From an uncultured Trueperaceae bacterium (GTDB lineage Bacteria; Deinococcota; Deinococci; Deinococcales; Trueperaceae), in contig CALMXZ010000009.1 of assembly GCA_937873495.1 (NCBI GenBank), forward strand, positions 62,001 to 126,000: a DNA stretch of 64,000 bases, in the 5' to 3' direction. Below, piece by piece: positions 1-14,400 of the stretch. The notes under the pieces are model-generated. The model saw only the letters and a program-made list of their open reading frames with translations, was not told the DNA's origin and did not search any database. Position numbers and translations under genes: made by a program. Every line of letters starts with the position of its first letter. The first letter of the stretch is position 1.

Positions 1-1
1 C

Positions 2-2981
<2,980 letters not shown>

Positions 2982-2985
<4 letters not shown>

Positions 2986-3536
2986 CGCCCGTGACTTGGC
3001 TTGACGTCGCCCTAGTGCTCATGGTCGTGGTCACGACCGCGCTCGGGGCGAAGCGGCGTCTGGTCGGGTTCGTGGTCGGGATCGGGGGCGCGCTGCTCCT
3101 CCGGCCGCTCATCATCATCGGCTCGCGCGACCTCTGGATCGCGCTCGCCGCCGGCGTCTGCGGCACGCTCATCCTCGCCCTCATCGGCCAGCGCCTCGTG
3201 CCGGCCGGCCGCCGCCAGCGAGGCGGCACGGCCGTGCTCGGCGGCGTCGGCGGGGCCGTCCTCGGCCTGAGCCTCATGTTCGCCCTCGTGACGTCCCTAC
3301 CCATCGAACGCAGCACGGCCAACGAGCGCGAGATCTTCTACCCACCGCGCACTGCTCCGGCCGGCCTGGCCGTCACGTTCGCGCAGTCGCCCCTCGTCCT
3401 CGAAGGGCGCGCCATCCTGCTGCACCCGCTCCTTCCCGCGCCGACGCCGGCCGAGGGCCTCGCGAACCTCACGTCGCGCGCGGAAGGGCTGCTCCACCGC
3501 TGGCTCGTCGTCGGCGAGCCGTGGGCGGCCCCCTGA
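2982..3536 (+). CDS. CvpA-like membrane protein
   Basis: A 184-aa integral membrane protein with about four hydrophobic segments (roughly residues 4-20, 25-45, 50-68 and 80-102), then a soluble tail of ~80 residues. The N-terminus (TWLDVALVLMV, then a short loop with K/R) resembles the CvpA/colicin V production family, which often has an uncertain role. The ATG overlaps the pheT stop (ATGA), so it is the third gene of the pheST operon. The family call rests on topology and the N-terminal pattern only. Confidence 0.6.
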
Positions 3537-3588
3537 GCTGGCGGAACCGTCGCAACGAACCTGCTGTGAAGCCGTAGGCTGCTCTCGC

Positions 3589-3626
3589 GTAAGAACGGCG
3601 TAAGGTCGTGAGGGGAGAATGGGACC
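3589..3626 (+). promoter_or_regulatory. glmS leader with GTAAG tandem element
   Basis: Two GTAAG units start at 3589 and 3600, 11 bp apart, inside GTAAGAACGGCGTAAGG. The pilA leader (34038-34054) carries the same 17-mer with one difference. A weak -10 (GAGAAT, 3615-3620) lies 15 bp after the second unit and 6 nt before the ATG. The overlapping GAGGGGAG could instead be a Shine-Dalgarno, so promoter and ribosome-site readings compete here. Confidence 0.4.
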
Positions 3627-5459
3627 ATGTGCGGAATAGTCGGTTACGTAGGCGGCCGTGAGGCTGCGGGGGTCATCCTGGACGGCCTTGGCCGCCTCGA
3701 GTACCGTGGTTACGACTCCGCCGGGCTGGCCGTCAAAGGCCTCGGCTCGGACGGGCAGCTGCGCGCGGTCAAGCGCGCCGGCAAGCTCAGCGTCCTGCGC
3801 GACGCCGTGGCCGCCGGCCTCCCCGCCGGCTGCGTCGGGCTCGGGCACACGCGTTGGGCCACGCACGGCCGGCCCAACGACGTCAACGCCCACCCGCACC
3901 TCTCCGAGGACGGCCGCCTAGCCGTCATCCACAACGGCATCATCGAGAACTACGTCGAGCTGCGCGAGGAGCTCGCCCAGCGCGGCCACGTGTTCGCCTC
4001 CGAGACCGACACGGAGGTGCTCGTGCACCTCATGGAGGAGGCCTACGAGGCCACCTCCCACGACCTCGCCGCCGCCGTGCGGGCCTGCCTCGCGCGGGTG
4101 TCCGGCGCCTACGCGCTCGTCGTCGCTCACGCCGAGCACGACCTGCTCGTCGCCGCGCGCAACACGAGCCCCCTGGTCATCGGCCTCGGCTCGCACGAGA
4201 ACTACCTGGCGTCCGACGTGCCCGCGCTCCTGCCGTACACGCGCGACGTCATCTACCTGCTCGACGGCGACGTGGCCGAACTCGGCCGCGACGGCGTGAC
4301 CATCACCGACCTGAGTGGCGTCCTCCAGGCGCGCGAGACCAACCGCGTCGAGTGGGACGCGGAGGCCGCCGAGAAGGGCGGCTACGAGCACTACATGCTC
4401 AAGGAGATCTACGAGCAGCCCACCGTGCTGCAGAACACGCTCTTCGGGCGGTTCACGCACGGCGGGTTGGACGTCGAGCTCGGCCTGAACCTCGATCCGA
4501 AGGCCGTAGATCGAGTCGTGATCACCGCCGCCGGCACGGCTTCATACGCCGGCGAGGTGGGCCGCACGTTGCTGCGGCGGCTGGCGCGCCTCGACACCGT
4601 CGTCGAGGTCGCGTCCGAGTTCCGCTACTCCGAGCCCGTCGTCGACGAGCGCACGCTCTGCATCGTCGTCTCCCAGTCCGGCGAGACCATCGACACCCTC
4701 GAGGCCATGCGCGAGGCGAAGCGGCGCGGCGCGCGCACGCTCGCCATCCTGAACGCCAAGGGCTCGAGCATCAGCCGCGAGGCGGACGATGTCCTCTACA
4801 TCCACGCCGGCCCTGAGATCGGGGTCGCGAGCACGAAGGCCTACCTCGGCATGGTCGCAGCGTTCTCGCTCCTCTCGTTCTGGTTCGCTCGTGAACGCGG
4901 GTACATGGACGACGACGCGGCGCGCGAGTACGTGCGCGCTCTGCGGGAGCTGCCCGGTCAGGTCGAGCGCGCGCTCGGCGTCAGGGAGCACGTCGCGCAC
5001 ATCGCGGAGCAGATCAAGGGCGCGCGCAGCTCGCTCTTCCTCGGCCGCGGCATCAACGCCGCCACCGCCCTGGAAGGCGCCCTCAAGCTCAAGGAGATCT
5101 CGTACGTGCACGCCGAGGCGTACCCGATGGGCGAGATGAAGCACGGCCCCATCGCGCTGGTAGACAGCGCCTTGCCCGTCGTGGCCGTCGCCACCAACTC
5201 GCCCCTCTACGACAAGACGGTCTCCAACCTGCAGGAGGTGCGCGCGCGCGAGGGCCGCCTCATCGTCGTAGCCGACGAGGACGACGCCAAGATCGGCCGC
5301 CACGCCGAGTTCGTCATCCCGGTGCCGCGCACGCTCGAGCTCCTCTCGCCCGTCGTGAACGTCGTGCCGCTGCAGCTCCTCGCCTACGAGGTGGCGCGCG
5401 CGCTCGGCCGCGACATCGACCAGCCTCGCAACCTCGCCAAGAGCGTGACCGTCGAGTAG
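3627..5459 (+). CDS. glmS: Glutamine--fructose-6-phosphate aminotransferase
   Basis: Makes glucosamine-6-phosphate from fructose-6-phosphate and glutamine, the entry step to UDP-GlcNAc and peptidoglycan. At 610 aa it has family length. The nucleophile Cys2 is in MCGIVGYVG. The glutaminase domain covers residues ~1-230 (GHTRWATHG, HNGIIENY). Two SIS sugar-isomerase domains follow (SQSGETIDT near 350, the second SIS domain near 480). The C-terminal DIDQPRNLAKSVTVE is the conserved active-site tail. No glmS ribozyme-like leader is seen; the leader holds the GTAAG element instead. Confidence 0.97.
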   Translation: MCGIVGYVGGREAAGVILDGLGRLEYRGYDSAGLAVKGLGSDGQLRAVKRAGKLSVLRDAVAAGLPAGCVGLGHTRWATHGRPNDVNAHPHLSEDGRLAVIHNGIIENYVELREELAQRGHVFASETDTEVLVHLMEEAYEATSHDLAAAVRACLARVSGAYALVVAHAEHDLLVAARNTSPLVIGLGSHENYLASDVPALLPYTRDVIYLLDGDVAELGRDGVTITDLSGVLQARETNRVEWDAEAAEKGGYEHYMLKEIYEQPTVLQNTLFGRFTHGGLDVELGLNLDPKAVDRVVITAAGTASYAGEVGRTLLRRLARLDTVVEVASEFRYSEPVVDERTLCIVVSQSGETIDTLEAMREAKRRGARTLAILNAKGSSISREADDVLYIHAGPEIGVASTKAYLGMVAAFSLLSFWFARERGYMDDDAAREYVRALRELPGQVERALGVREHVAHIAEQIKGARSSLFLGRGINAATALEGALKLKEISYVHAEAYPMGEMKHGPIALVDSALPVVAVATNSPLYDKTVSNLQEVRAREGRLIVVADEDDAKIGRHAEFVIPVPRTLELLSPVVNVVPLQLLAYEVARALGRDIDQPRNLAKSVTVE

Positions 5460-5560
5460 AAGACCGCTACCGGATAGTGGAGGGACGGTTAACCATACGG
5501 TGTGCGTTTGACCGCCGGCAGCCCGCCGCTGGGGTTTACCATCCGGGCGAGGCGAAGCGC

Positions 5561-5737
5561 GTGAGGGAACTGGCTGCCATCAGGGAAGCGATCGTCGAGC
5601 GCGTCACGGACTGCGACGACGCGCTCCTCCTAGGCCGCATCGAGAGCATGCTCGACGAGGCGGAGGAGGGCAAGGCGCTCCTAGAACTGGACGACGCCGT
5701 CATCGAGGAAGTCCTCAGGCGGCTGCTCGACGACTGA
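5561..5737 (+). CDS. Small acidic hypothetical protein
   Basis: A 58-aa protein, VRELAAIREAIVER at the start, then an acidic helical run ending in EEVLRRLLDD. I chose GTG 5561 because GGCGAGG lies about 8 nt upstream. An in-frame GTG at 5477 would extend it to 86 aa but has no ribosome site, and the added residues look non-coding. Composition suggests a two- or three-helix protein. It follows glmS by 101 nt on the same strand. I do not recognise the family. Confidence 0.5.
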   Translation: MRELAAIREAIVERVTDCDDALLLGRIESMLDEAEEGKALLELDDAVIEEVLRRLLDD

Positions 5738-5799
5738 ACGCGGCGTCGGGCCGAGCGTGCCGGCGTTCTACGGCGCGCCGCGACCGGTGCGAGCGGCCC

Positions 5800-6654
5800 T
5801 CAGATGTAACCGGCGGACTTCAGGATGAAGTAGACGCCGATGGCCGCCGCGCCCCACAGGAGCCACTTCAGGTACTTGCTCCCGGACTTGCCCGTCCACT
5901 TGCCGAGGCTCTCGCGGGCCACCGCCGCCTCGTGGCGCTGCTGGCTCCGCTGCGCCCGGCGCAGCGACTTGACGCTCTTGTTGAGGTGCCCCTTGCGGCG
6001 GTAGGCGACGCCCAGGTTGTGATGGGCGTTCGCGAACTCCTCGTTGAGCTTGAGGGCGGCCTGGTAATGCTCGATGGCCTCGTCGACCCGGCCTTGCTCG
6101 AGCGCGACGTTGCCGAGGTTGGTCAACGCCCGGTAGTGCCGCGGGTCGATGCGGATGGCCGCCTCGAACTGCTCCTGGGCGGTGGCGAGCTCGGAGTCGT
6201 AGATGCCGACCGTGCCGAGCTGGGTGTGGCGCTCGGCCGGGAACCAGGTGCTCTCGTCGAGGCGCGCGAGCACCGCGGCCGCGGCGTCCGGATCGCGCTT
6301 GTCGAGCTCCTTGGCGGCCTCCTCCAGCACGCGCAGGTCCGCGACCAGCGCGTCCCACGGCACGATGGCGGCCGGGGCCTCCAACCGCTCGATGCGCTCG
6401 ATGGCCTTGGCGAAGGAGCGCTCGTGGACGAGGTCCTCGACGTCGGCCAGCGCAGCGAGGGCCGACTTGATCCGCGGCTCCGGCTCGCCCGTCACGAAGT
6501 AGGCCTGCCGCGCGGCGGTGAAGCGGCGTTGCGCGAGGAGCTCGCGCCAATCGAGGCCCGGCTGGGCCGGCTCGGCGGCGGTCGATAGGCTCCCCGTGTC
6601 GAGGTGGTCCGGCGCCGCGCCGGAGCGGTGGTCTTCCGTCTCGTCTCGTGTCAC
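5800..6654 (-). CDS. TPR-repeat protein with C-terminal membrane anchor
   Basis: A 284-aa protein. The central part has tetratricopeptide repeats (roughly residues 150-235), with the typical ALTNLGNVALEQGRVDEAIEHY and NAHHNLGVAYRRKG helices. The last ~20 residues form one hydrophobic segment (YLKWLLWGAAAIGVYFIL), so it is probably tail-anchored. TPRs mediate protein-protein contacts; the partner is not evident. The GTG start (VTRDETEDHR) overlaps the glgA stop by four bases (GTGA), so it is co-translated with glycogen synthase. The frame continues upstream only as the shadow of glgA. Confidence 0.75.
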   Translation of the reverse strand: MTRDETEDHRSGAAPDHLDTGSLSTAAEPAQPGLDWRELLAQRRFTAARQAYFVTGEPEPRIKSALAALADVEDLVHERSFAKAIERIERLEAPAAIVPWDALVADLRVLEEAAKELDKRDPDAAAAVLARLDESTWFPAERHTQLGTVGIYDSELATAQEQFEAAIRIDPRHYRALTNLGNVALEQGRVDEAIEHYQAALKLNEEFANAHHNLGVAYRRKGHLNKSVKSLRRAQRSQQRHEAAVARESLGKWTGKSGSKYLKWLLWGAAAIGVYFILKSAGYI

Positions 6655-8066
6655 ACCCAAGACCGTAGCACGCTCTCGTAGAGAGCCGAATAGGCGGCGG
6701 CCGACGCCTGCCAAGAACGGTCGATGGCCATGCCGGCCGCCTGCATGCGGCGCCAAGCGGGGGTGCCGTACGCCGCCAGCGCCTCGCCTGCCGCCCACGC
6801 CAGCCCGGCGCTCGTCTCGTGCTCGAAGACGAAGCCGGTCGCGCCGTGCCTCACGGTGTCCTTGAGGCCGCCGGTGGCCCGCACGATCGGCACCGTGCCG
6901 TAGCGCATGGCGATGAGCTGCGAGAGCCCGCACGGCTCGAAGCGGCTCGGCACCGCCAGCGCGTCGGCCCCGGCGTAGATGAGGTGGGCGAGGGCCTCGT
7001 CGTAGCCGATGTGCGCGCCGACCAGGTCGCTTCGCGCGCCCGCGAGGTCGGCCACCGCCTCCTCCAAGGCGGGGTCGCCCGCGCCGAGGACGACCAGCGA
7101 CCAGCCCTGGTCGAGCAGCCGGGGCGTGGCCTCGATGAGCAGGTCCATGCCCTTCTGCTCGGCGAGCCTGGACACGACGGCCAGGAGCGGTCGGTCGGCC
7201 GCCAGGCCGAAGCGTCTCGCGAGTGCCGCCTTCGCGGCGCGCTTGCCGGCCGGAGCGGCGGCCGTGTACGGCTCGGGCAGGGCCGGGTCGTGCGCCGGGT
7301 CCCACACGTCGGTGTCTATGCCGTTCAGGATGCCGGTCAGCTTGCCGGACAGAGAGCGGAACGTGCCGTCGAGGGTGTAGCCGTACTCCGGCGTCTGGAG
7401 CTCCTCGGCGTAGGTCGGGCTGACGGTCGTGACGCGCGTCGCGAAGCCGACGCCCGCCTGCATGGCGTTCGCGCGCCCGAAGTGGTCGAGGTACGAGCCC
7501 ATGAGGTCGGGGCCGAGGCGCAGCCACCGCACGGCGTCCTCCAGGCTCGACTCGCCCTGGTACTGGACGTTGTGAACGGTGAAGACGCTGCGCATGCCGG
7601 GGAAGCCAGGCGGCAGGTGCCAGCCGCGCGCGAGGATCATCGGCAGGTAACCCGTGTGCCAATCGTGCGCGTGGACGAGGTCGGGGGCGAAGGCGAGCCG
7701 CTCGGCCACGCTCGGCACGGCGCGCGAGAAGCGGGCGAAGCGCCTGGCGTCGTCCGGGTAGCCGTACGGCTTGGCCCTACGGAAGTCCGGATGGCCGACG
7801 AAGGCGTAGCGGACGGTGCCGGCGCCGGGCACGTCCTCCTCGAGCACCCCTACGCCGACGGGTTCGAAGCCGCGGTCGAAGGGGCTGGGCACGTCGCCGA
7901 CCCAGTAGGGCGAGACGCCGCCGCCCAGCTTGGCGTACCAGGGCGTGACGACGAGCACCTCGTGCCCCAGGCGCGCGAGCGCCTTCGGTAACGCGCCGGC
8001 CACGTCCGCGAGGCCGCCCGTCTTGCTGAAGGGCGCCACCTCGGCCGCCGGGAAGAGGATCTTCAT
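6651..8066 (-). CDS. glgA: Glycogen synthase (ADP-glucose type, GT5)
   Basis: Transfers glucose from ADP-glucose to the growing alpha-1,4-glucan. The 471-aa length is typical of bacterial GlgA. The N-terminal ADP-glucose motif KTGGLADV starts at Lys15. The C-terminal Rossmann half holds the donor-site segment near RFEPCGLSQL and the ATGGLKDTV loop. The start has no clear Shine-Dalgarno; instead a TAAGCT box lies 7 nt upstream of the ATG, suggesting a leaderless transcript. The TPR gene follows in overlap. Confidence 0.96.
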   Translation of the reverse strand: MKILFPAAEVAPFSKTGGLADVAGALPKALARLGHEVLVVTPWYAKLGGGVSPYWVGDVPSPFDRGFEPVGVGVLEEDVPGAGTVRYAFVGHPDFRRAKPYGYPDDARRFARFSRAVPSVAERLAFAPDLVHAHDWHTGYLPMILARGWHLPPGFPGMRSVFTVHNVQYQGESSLEDAVRWLRLGPDLMGSYLDHFGRANAMQAGVGFATRVTTVSPTYAEELQTPEYGYTLDGTFRSLSGKLTGILNGIDTDVWDPAHDPALPEPYTAAAPAGKRAAKAALARRFGLAADRPLLAVVSRLAEQKGMDLLIEATPRLLDQGWSLVVLGAGDPALEEAVADLAGARSDLVGAHIGYDEALAHLIYAGADALAVPSRFEPCGLSQLIAMRYGTVPIVRATGGLKDTVRHGATGFVFEHETSAGLAWAAGEALAAYGTPAWRRMQAAGMAIDRSWQASAAAYSALYESVLRSWV

Positions 8067-8073
8067 GCCTCAG

Positions 8074-8079
8074 AGCTTA
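8074..8079 (-). promoter_or_regulatory. -10 box TAAGCT of glgA (leaderless layout)
   Basis: On the minus strand TAAGCT is followed by 7 nt and then the glgA ATG, so transcription would begin at or next to the start codon. The same spacing recurs at several genes in this window and at the SRP RNA. Confidence 0.5.
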
Positions 8080-8199
8080 GCGCCGAGGGCCAGGGCCCGG
8101 TGGTCGGGTGGCCGCCCGACGGCCACCCTGCGGCCGCCGGCCGCCCACACGTCACGGCTTCACGTCGGCGTGCAGACTTAGGCTCTCATGTAAGGCCCT

Positions 8200-8205
8200 T
8201 ATACT
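8200..8205 (+). promoter_or_regulatory. -10 box TATACT upstream of ctpA
   Basis: A good match to TATAAT, 9 nt before a short uORF (ATG 8215) and 35 nt before the ctpA ATG. No clear -35 is visible at 16-18 bp; GTAAGG lies just upstream at 8190. Confidence 0.5.
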
Positions 8206-8214
8206 CTAGGCCGC

Positions 8215-8244
8215 ATGCAGGTCGAGCAAACGGAGGCTTCATGA
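8215..8244 (+). CDS. Nine-codon uORF (MQVEQTEAS) coupled to ctpA
   Basis: ATG 8215 opens nine sense codons that end in TGA 8242-8244. The stop overlaps the ctpA ATG (8241) in ATGA. The uORF would sit at or very near the 5' end of the transcript from the TATACT box. The ctpA Shine-Dalgarno CGGAGG lies inside it. Whether it is translated is inference. Confidence 0.35.
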   Translation: MQVEQTEAS

Positions 8245-9581
8245 AGCGGAGATGGTACATCGCGGGACTGGTGGTGCTGGTCGCGGCCACGGTGATGGTC
8301 GTGAACGCTCAGCTGTCGCGCGATTACGCTAGCGAGTTCCTCAACAACCCCACCGGCCGTGCGCTCGTCCAGGCGTTCGGGGCGCTCAAGAGCGGCTACC
8401 TGAACGACGTGGATGACGACGCCCTGATCCAGGGCGCCATCAAGGGCATGCTCGAGTCGCTCGACGACCCGTACACGAGCTACCTCCTACCCAAGGACGC
8501 CGCTCGCGACAGCCAGGACCTCACGGGCTCCTTCGAGGGCATCGGCGCGGTCCTCACCCCCCACGACAGGCAGAGCGGCAAGGGCGTCGAGATCCTCACG
8601 GTCTACGCCGGTGGCCCGGCCTCGGGCGCCGGCCTCATGCGCGGCGACGTGTTCCTCGAGGTCGAGGGGGTCGACGTGCGCGAGCTGACGACCTCCGAGG
8701 TCGCCGACCTCGTGCGCGGCCCGAAGGGCACGACCGTCCACCTGATCATGGAGCGCCCCGGCGTCCAGGACCCCATCACGTTCGAGATCCAGCGCTCCAC
8801 CATCCAGATTGTCGACGTCTCGAGCACCCTGCTCCCCAACGGCGTCGGCTACATCGCGCTCGCGTCCTTCAACAACCAGCGCCTGCACGACCAGCTCGTC
8901 GAGCACCTCGACAAGCTCATCCTCGAAGGCGCCAAGTCCCTCGTCCTCGACCTCCGCGACAACTCGGGCGGCCTCCTCAACCAGGCCATCCTCATCGCGG
9001 ACGAGTTCCTGAGCAAGGGCGACATCGTGTTCCAGCGCTCGCGCGGCGTCACGCAGCGCATCGCTTCCGCCGACCAGCACGCTTACGACCTCCCGATGGT
9101 CGTGCTCGTCAACGAGAACTCCGCCTCGGCCTCGGAGATCGTCGCGGGCGCCCTCCAGGAGAACGACCGCGCGCTCGTGGTGGGCGAGCAGACGTTCGGC
9201 AAGGGCGTCGCGCAGTCCGTCCTATCGCTCTCGGACGGCGGCCAGCTCCGCTACGTGTCCTTCGAGTGGCTCACCCCGCTGCGCCGCAGCATCGCGGAGA
9301 AGGGCATCACCCCGGACGTGTACGCGCCGGACACGCGCTACCCACGCACCATCTCCGTCGACGGCCAAGGCCTGCGCGATGGGCAGACGGTGCAGCTGGT
9401 GGTCGACGGCCAGGTCGTCGGTGAGGCCGTCTCCGGCGACGACGGTAAGTTCCGCATCCTGGCCCTCGGCGGCGTGCGCGAGGTGAGCGCCGTGCAGGGC
9501 GAGGCCATCGTCCACCTGGACACCGACACGGCCCTCCAGACGGCGGTCAGCACCCTAGAGGGGCAGCTCAGCCGGCGCTGA
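8241..9581 (+). CDS. S41 C-terminal processing peptidase (CtpA-like)
   Basis: A 446-aa exported serine protease. ATG 8241 has CGGAGG 5 nt upstream and gives a hydrophobic N-terminal anchor (residues ~5-23). A PDZ domain spans about 95-185 (GIGAVLTPHD, GLMRGDVFLEVEG). The S41 core holds the nucleophile Ser in NENSASASEIVAGAL and the general-base Lys in GEQTFGKGVAQ. C-terminal ~80 residues form a family-variable tail. Such proteases trim periplasmic or membrane proteins. Both catalytic residues are present, so it should be active. Confidence 0.93.
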   Translation: MKRRWYIAGLVVLVAATVMVVNAQLSRDYASEFLNNPTGRALVQAFGALKSGYLNDVDDDALIQGAIKGMLESLDDPYTSYLLPKDAARDSQDLTGSFEGIGAVLTPHDRQSGKGVEILTVYAGGPASGAGLMRGDVFLEVEGVDVRELTTSEVADLVRGPKGTTVHLIMERPGVQDPITFEIQRSTIQIVDVSSTLLPNGVGYIALASFNNQRLHDQLVEHLDKLILEGAKSLVLDLRDNSGGLLNQAILIADEFLSKGDIVFQRSRGVTQRIASADQHAYDLPMVVLVNENSASASEIVAGALQENDRALVVGEQTFGKGVAQSVLSLSDGGQLRYVSFEWLTPLRRSIAEKGITPDVYAPDTRYPRTISVDGQGLRDGQTVQLVVDGQVVGEAVSGDDGKFRILALGGVREVSAVQGEAIVHLDTDTALQTAVSTLEGQLSRR

Positions 9582-9624
9582 AGGCGGGGCCGCGATGGCC
9601 GGCTGAACCACAAGACAGTGAACG

Positions 9625-9657
9625 CGCGCGGCGCCCGGAGAACCCGGGCGCCGCGCG
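9625..9657 (+). terminator. GC-rich hairpin after ctpA
   Basis: A 14-bp perfect stem (CGCGCGGCGCCCGG, 9625-9638, pairing with 9644-9657) lies 43 nt after the ctpA stop. There is no T-run, so it may act with a protein factor or simply as a 3' stabiliser. Confidence 0.5.
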
Positions 9658-9689
9658 TCATGGGCCGCGAAGGCCCTCGCTCGCTGCAT

Positions 9690-9713
9690 GCTGGGCGCTT
9701 CAGAGCGCCCAGC
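9690..9713 (-). terminator. Hairpin directly after pckA
   Basis: GCTGGGCGCT (9690-9699) pairs with AGCGCCCAGC (9704-9713) around a TCAG loop. It begins 3 nt past the pckA stop on the minus strand. It is back-to-back with the ctpA hairpin, insulating the convergent pair. Confidence 0.55.
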
Positions 9714-9715
9714 CC

Positions 9716-11320
<1,605 letters not shown>

Positions 11321-11396
11321 GGGAGCGTACCTCCGCGGGTCGAATGAGGGGCTAGCGCGGCACCCGCTGCGTCGGCGGGCGGGCCACCCGCCACTT

Positions 11397-11448
11397 ATAC
11401 CAGCGGCGCCCAGTGGGCCAGACCGCGCGCCGGGCCCTACTGGTATAC
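11397..11448. repeat. Inverted repeat TATACCAG between tamB and pckA
   Basis: TATACCAG (11397-11404) and CTGGTATA (11441-11448) form an 8-bp inverted repeat around a 36-bp GC-rich centre that itself can fold. It lies after the tamB stop and ahead of pckA, which read the same way. It could be a tamB 3' structure, or a paired operator, since the left arm overlaps the likely pckA -10 (TATAAG). Confidence 0.4.
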
Positions 11449-11453
11449 GGGTC

Positions 11454-14400
11454 TCACCACCGCAACGTCAGGCCGACCTGGAACGCGCTGCGCTGGGTGG
11501 AGAGCACGACGCCCGTATCGACGCCGAACGTCGGCCCGAAGGAGTACGAGAGCGCCACGCCGATCTCCGGCCGCGGCGACTCGTTCATGCCGGCCGTCGG
11601 GACGTCGACGCGCGCGGTCACGTCGAGGTCGAGCGGGCCGAGCCCGTAGGAGAGCATCACCTCGTTCGTAAGGGAGTAGCCGCCGTCAGGGCCGTCGTAA
11701 GTACCGATCCGGTAGCTCGCGAAGAGCTCCGGGTTCAGGTAGCCGCCGAGGCGGAGCGAGACGCCGAAGGGGTGCGTCGAGTCGTCGATCAGGCTCGAGA
11801 TGGCCGACGTCTTGATCTCGACGACGTCGAGGCCGAGCGCCGCCTTGAGCGCGTTGGACAGCTCGCTGATGACGAACAGATCGATGGCCGTGTCGAGCGC
11901 GCCCTGGGCGACGGCCTGGCCGAGACCGCCGCTCGCGACGATGCCGGAGTTCAGCTCGAAGCGTCCGAGGGTGATGAGCGACATCAGCTCCGCGTCCGTG
12001 AACGACCGCACGCCCTCGCCCTCGACGTCGATACGGGCGTCGGACGACACGCGCGGTTGCAGGTCGAAGCGGAAGCCCCCTTCCTCGCCGGGCGCCGGGA
12101 CCATCTGGCCCGTGAACGCCAGCTCGACGACGAAAGTCTGGCCCTCGCGCGGCGCGGCGAACGACACGCGGCTGTCGGCGCTCACTACCCGCGACTTGTC
12201 GAACTCGGCGTGCGCGGCGACGTCCAGCTCGGGGTAGACGCCGCCGCTCTGGTTGAAGGTGGCCACGGCGCGGTCGATGGTGAAGTCGCGGCCCGAGAAG
12301 CGCAGGTTGCCGCGCAGCGCGTGGGCGGTGCCGGTCAGCTTCGGATCGGCGGCGTTGCCGCTCAGCACGAGGTCGAGCGCCGCCTCGCCCGAGCCGAGGT
12401 TGGTGGAGAGGAGCACGCGCTGCGGGGCCCGGATGGCGAGGTCGGCGAAGCGCAGGACTGACGCAGGCTCGCCGCCACCGGCCGGCCGCGCCTGGGTGGG
12501 CGGCTCGCCGCCCTCGGCGGCCGTCGTCGAGCCGCGGGCGCTCGGGTCGACGATGATCTCGGAAGCCACGACCGCCCCGCCCAGCGCGACCCCGCCGCTC
12601 TCGCCCGCGACGGTAAGGTCCGCGTCGACGAGCGCCCGACCGACGAGCAGGGCGGGGAAGGCGACCGTCAGGCCGTTACCGCGCGCGCTCAGCGCCAGGG
12701 GGAGCACGCTGCCGGTCAGTTCGAGCGTGCCGGTGCCCATGAGCCCCGTGGCATCCAGGCGCAGTTCGCCCGCGGCGCCCTTGGTGAGGGCCCCATGCAG
12801 GTCCTGCACTACGCCGAAGCTGAGCAGGTCGAGGCTACCGTCGAAGCCGACGTCGACGTTTGTCAGCGCCAGGGGCGCCAGCGTGAGGCGCGCGTCACCG
12901 GCCACGCTCAACGCGCCCTCGAGCGGCGAGACGCCGCTGACGAGCGCGGCCACGCTCAGCTCCGCCCCGTCCAGCTCGATCTCCGTGTCGGCGAGGCGGT
13001 AGCGGCTGCCGGACAGCTCGATGTCCAGCCCGGGGCTCGCGAAGCGGGCCTGCGGCACGGCGGCGTCGCCCGAGACGTCGAGGGTGAACGTGCCGGTCGC
13101 GCCGGCGCCGATGCGTGCCAGGCTCGGCACGATCCCCAGGAGCGGCGTGAAGTCCGCGTCCGCGGCCGACAGGTGGAAGTCGAAGCGGTCGAGCGACAGC
13201 TCCCCGTGCGCGTCCCAGCTGCCGAGCCCGGCGAAGTCGGCGCGCTCGACGACCAGCTTGCCGGCGTCGAACACGAGGGTGAGGTTGCCGACGGTCGGCA
13301 CGCCCGCGCGCTCTAAGCGGACCTCTTCGGTGGCGAGGCGCAGGTAGCTGCTCCCCAGGTCCGCGAAGGGGAGGTCGAAGCGCACTACGCCCGTCGTGTC
13401 GGCTGTCACGTCGCTCGGCCCCACCACGGCCTGCGCGAGGAACTGCGCCGGGAAGCGCTCGAAGCGTCCGAGGCCGCTCAGGCGGTTGCCGGCCAGGTTG
13501 GCCGCCACGGTGGCGCCCTTGAGGCGCAGGCTGGCGTCGAGGGAGGAGAGGGAGCCGCTCAGGTCAAGTTCCAGACGCGAGGTGCTGCCGGCGGCCGAGA
13601 TCTCCGGGCTCACGAGCTGGCCGAACACGAATTCGTCGCGCAGCTGCACGACGCCTGTCAGCGCGCCGGTCAGGTACGGCGCGCGCGCCGCCACTACCGG
13701 CAGCTTCGAGAGCTCGAGGGTGCGGAGGCGCGCCTCGAGGCGGCCGCCTTTCGGGGCGCCCGCCACGACGCTCTCGGGGAGGATGCCGGCCAGGCCCCAC
13801 GAGCCGGTGAGGGTGAGGCGCCCCGCCTCGGCTTCCAGGACGACGCTCCCGCCGATCCGGCCGTCCGCGACGGTGCTGTCGACCGTCAGCGCCACGGCCC
13901 CGACGCCGGCCGGCGCCAGGCGGACGCCCTCCACCTGGACGTTGCCGCGCAGCTCGCCGCCGGAGTGCTCCAAGCGCGAGTTCACGCGGCCGCCGCCGAT
14001 CCTCAGGTCGGCGTCGAGCCCGACCACGCCGCCGGCCTGGTCGTACGTGCCGTGCAGGAGCCCGAGCGGGCCGTCGTACTTGAGGCGCCACGTGCCTTCG
14101 CCTGCGGTGATGGCGACGGGCAGGCGGTACTCGCCGGGCTCGGCCTGAGCGGCCGTCAGCTGCAGGTCGGTGCGGAAGACGACTTCGGCGCGCACGTCGG
14201 CGCTCGCGGCCGTGACCGTCCCGTCGGCGCTTACGTCGACTCCGGCCACCGTCGTGCCCAGCCCGCGGAAGGTGACGCTCGGCTCGGGGGCGAGGTCGAC
14301 GCGCAGCGAGCCGCTCACGTCGTCGGTGCCCGTCAGCTCGAGCCCGTGCGCCGCGACGTCCGTGACGAGCTGGAAGAGGTCGTTGGCATGCAGCTCGGTC

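Noticed and set aside
3297-3899. Minus-strand frame over the glmS start
   Set aside because: It overlaps the certain glmS start and its leader; no motif or ribosome site.
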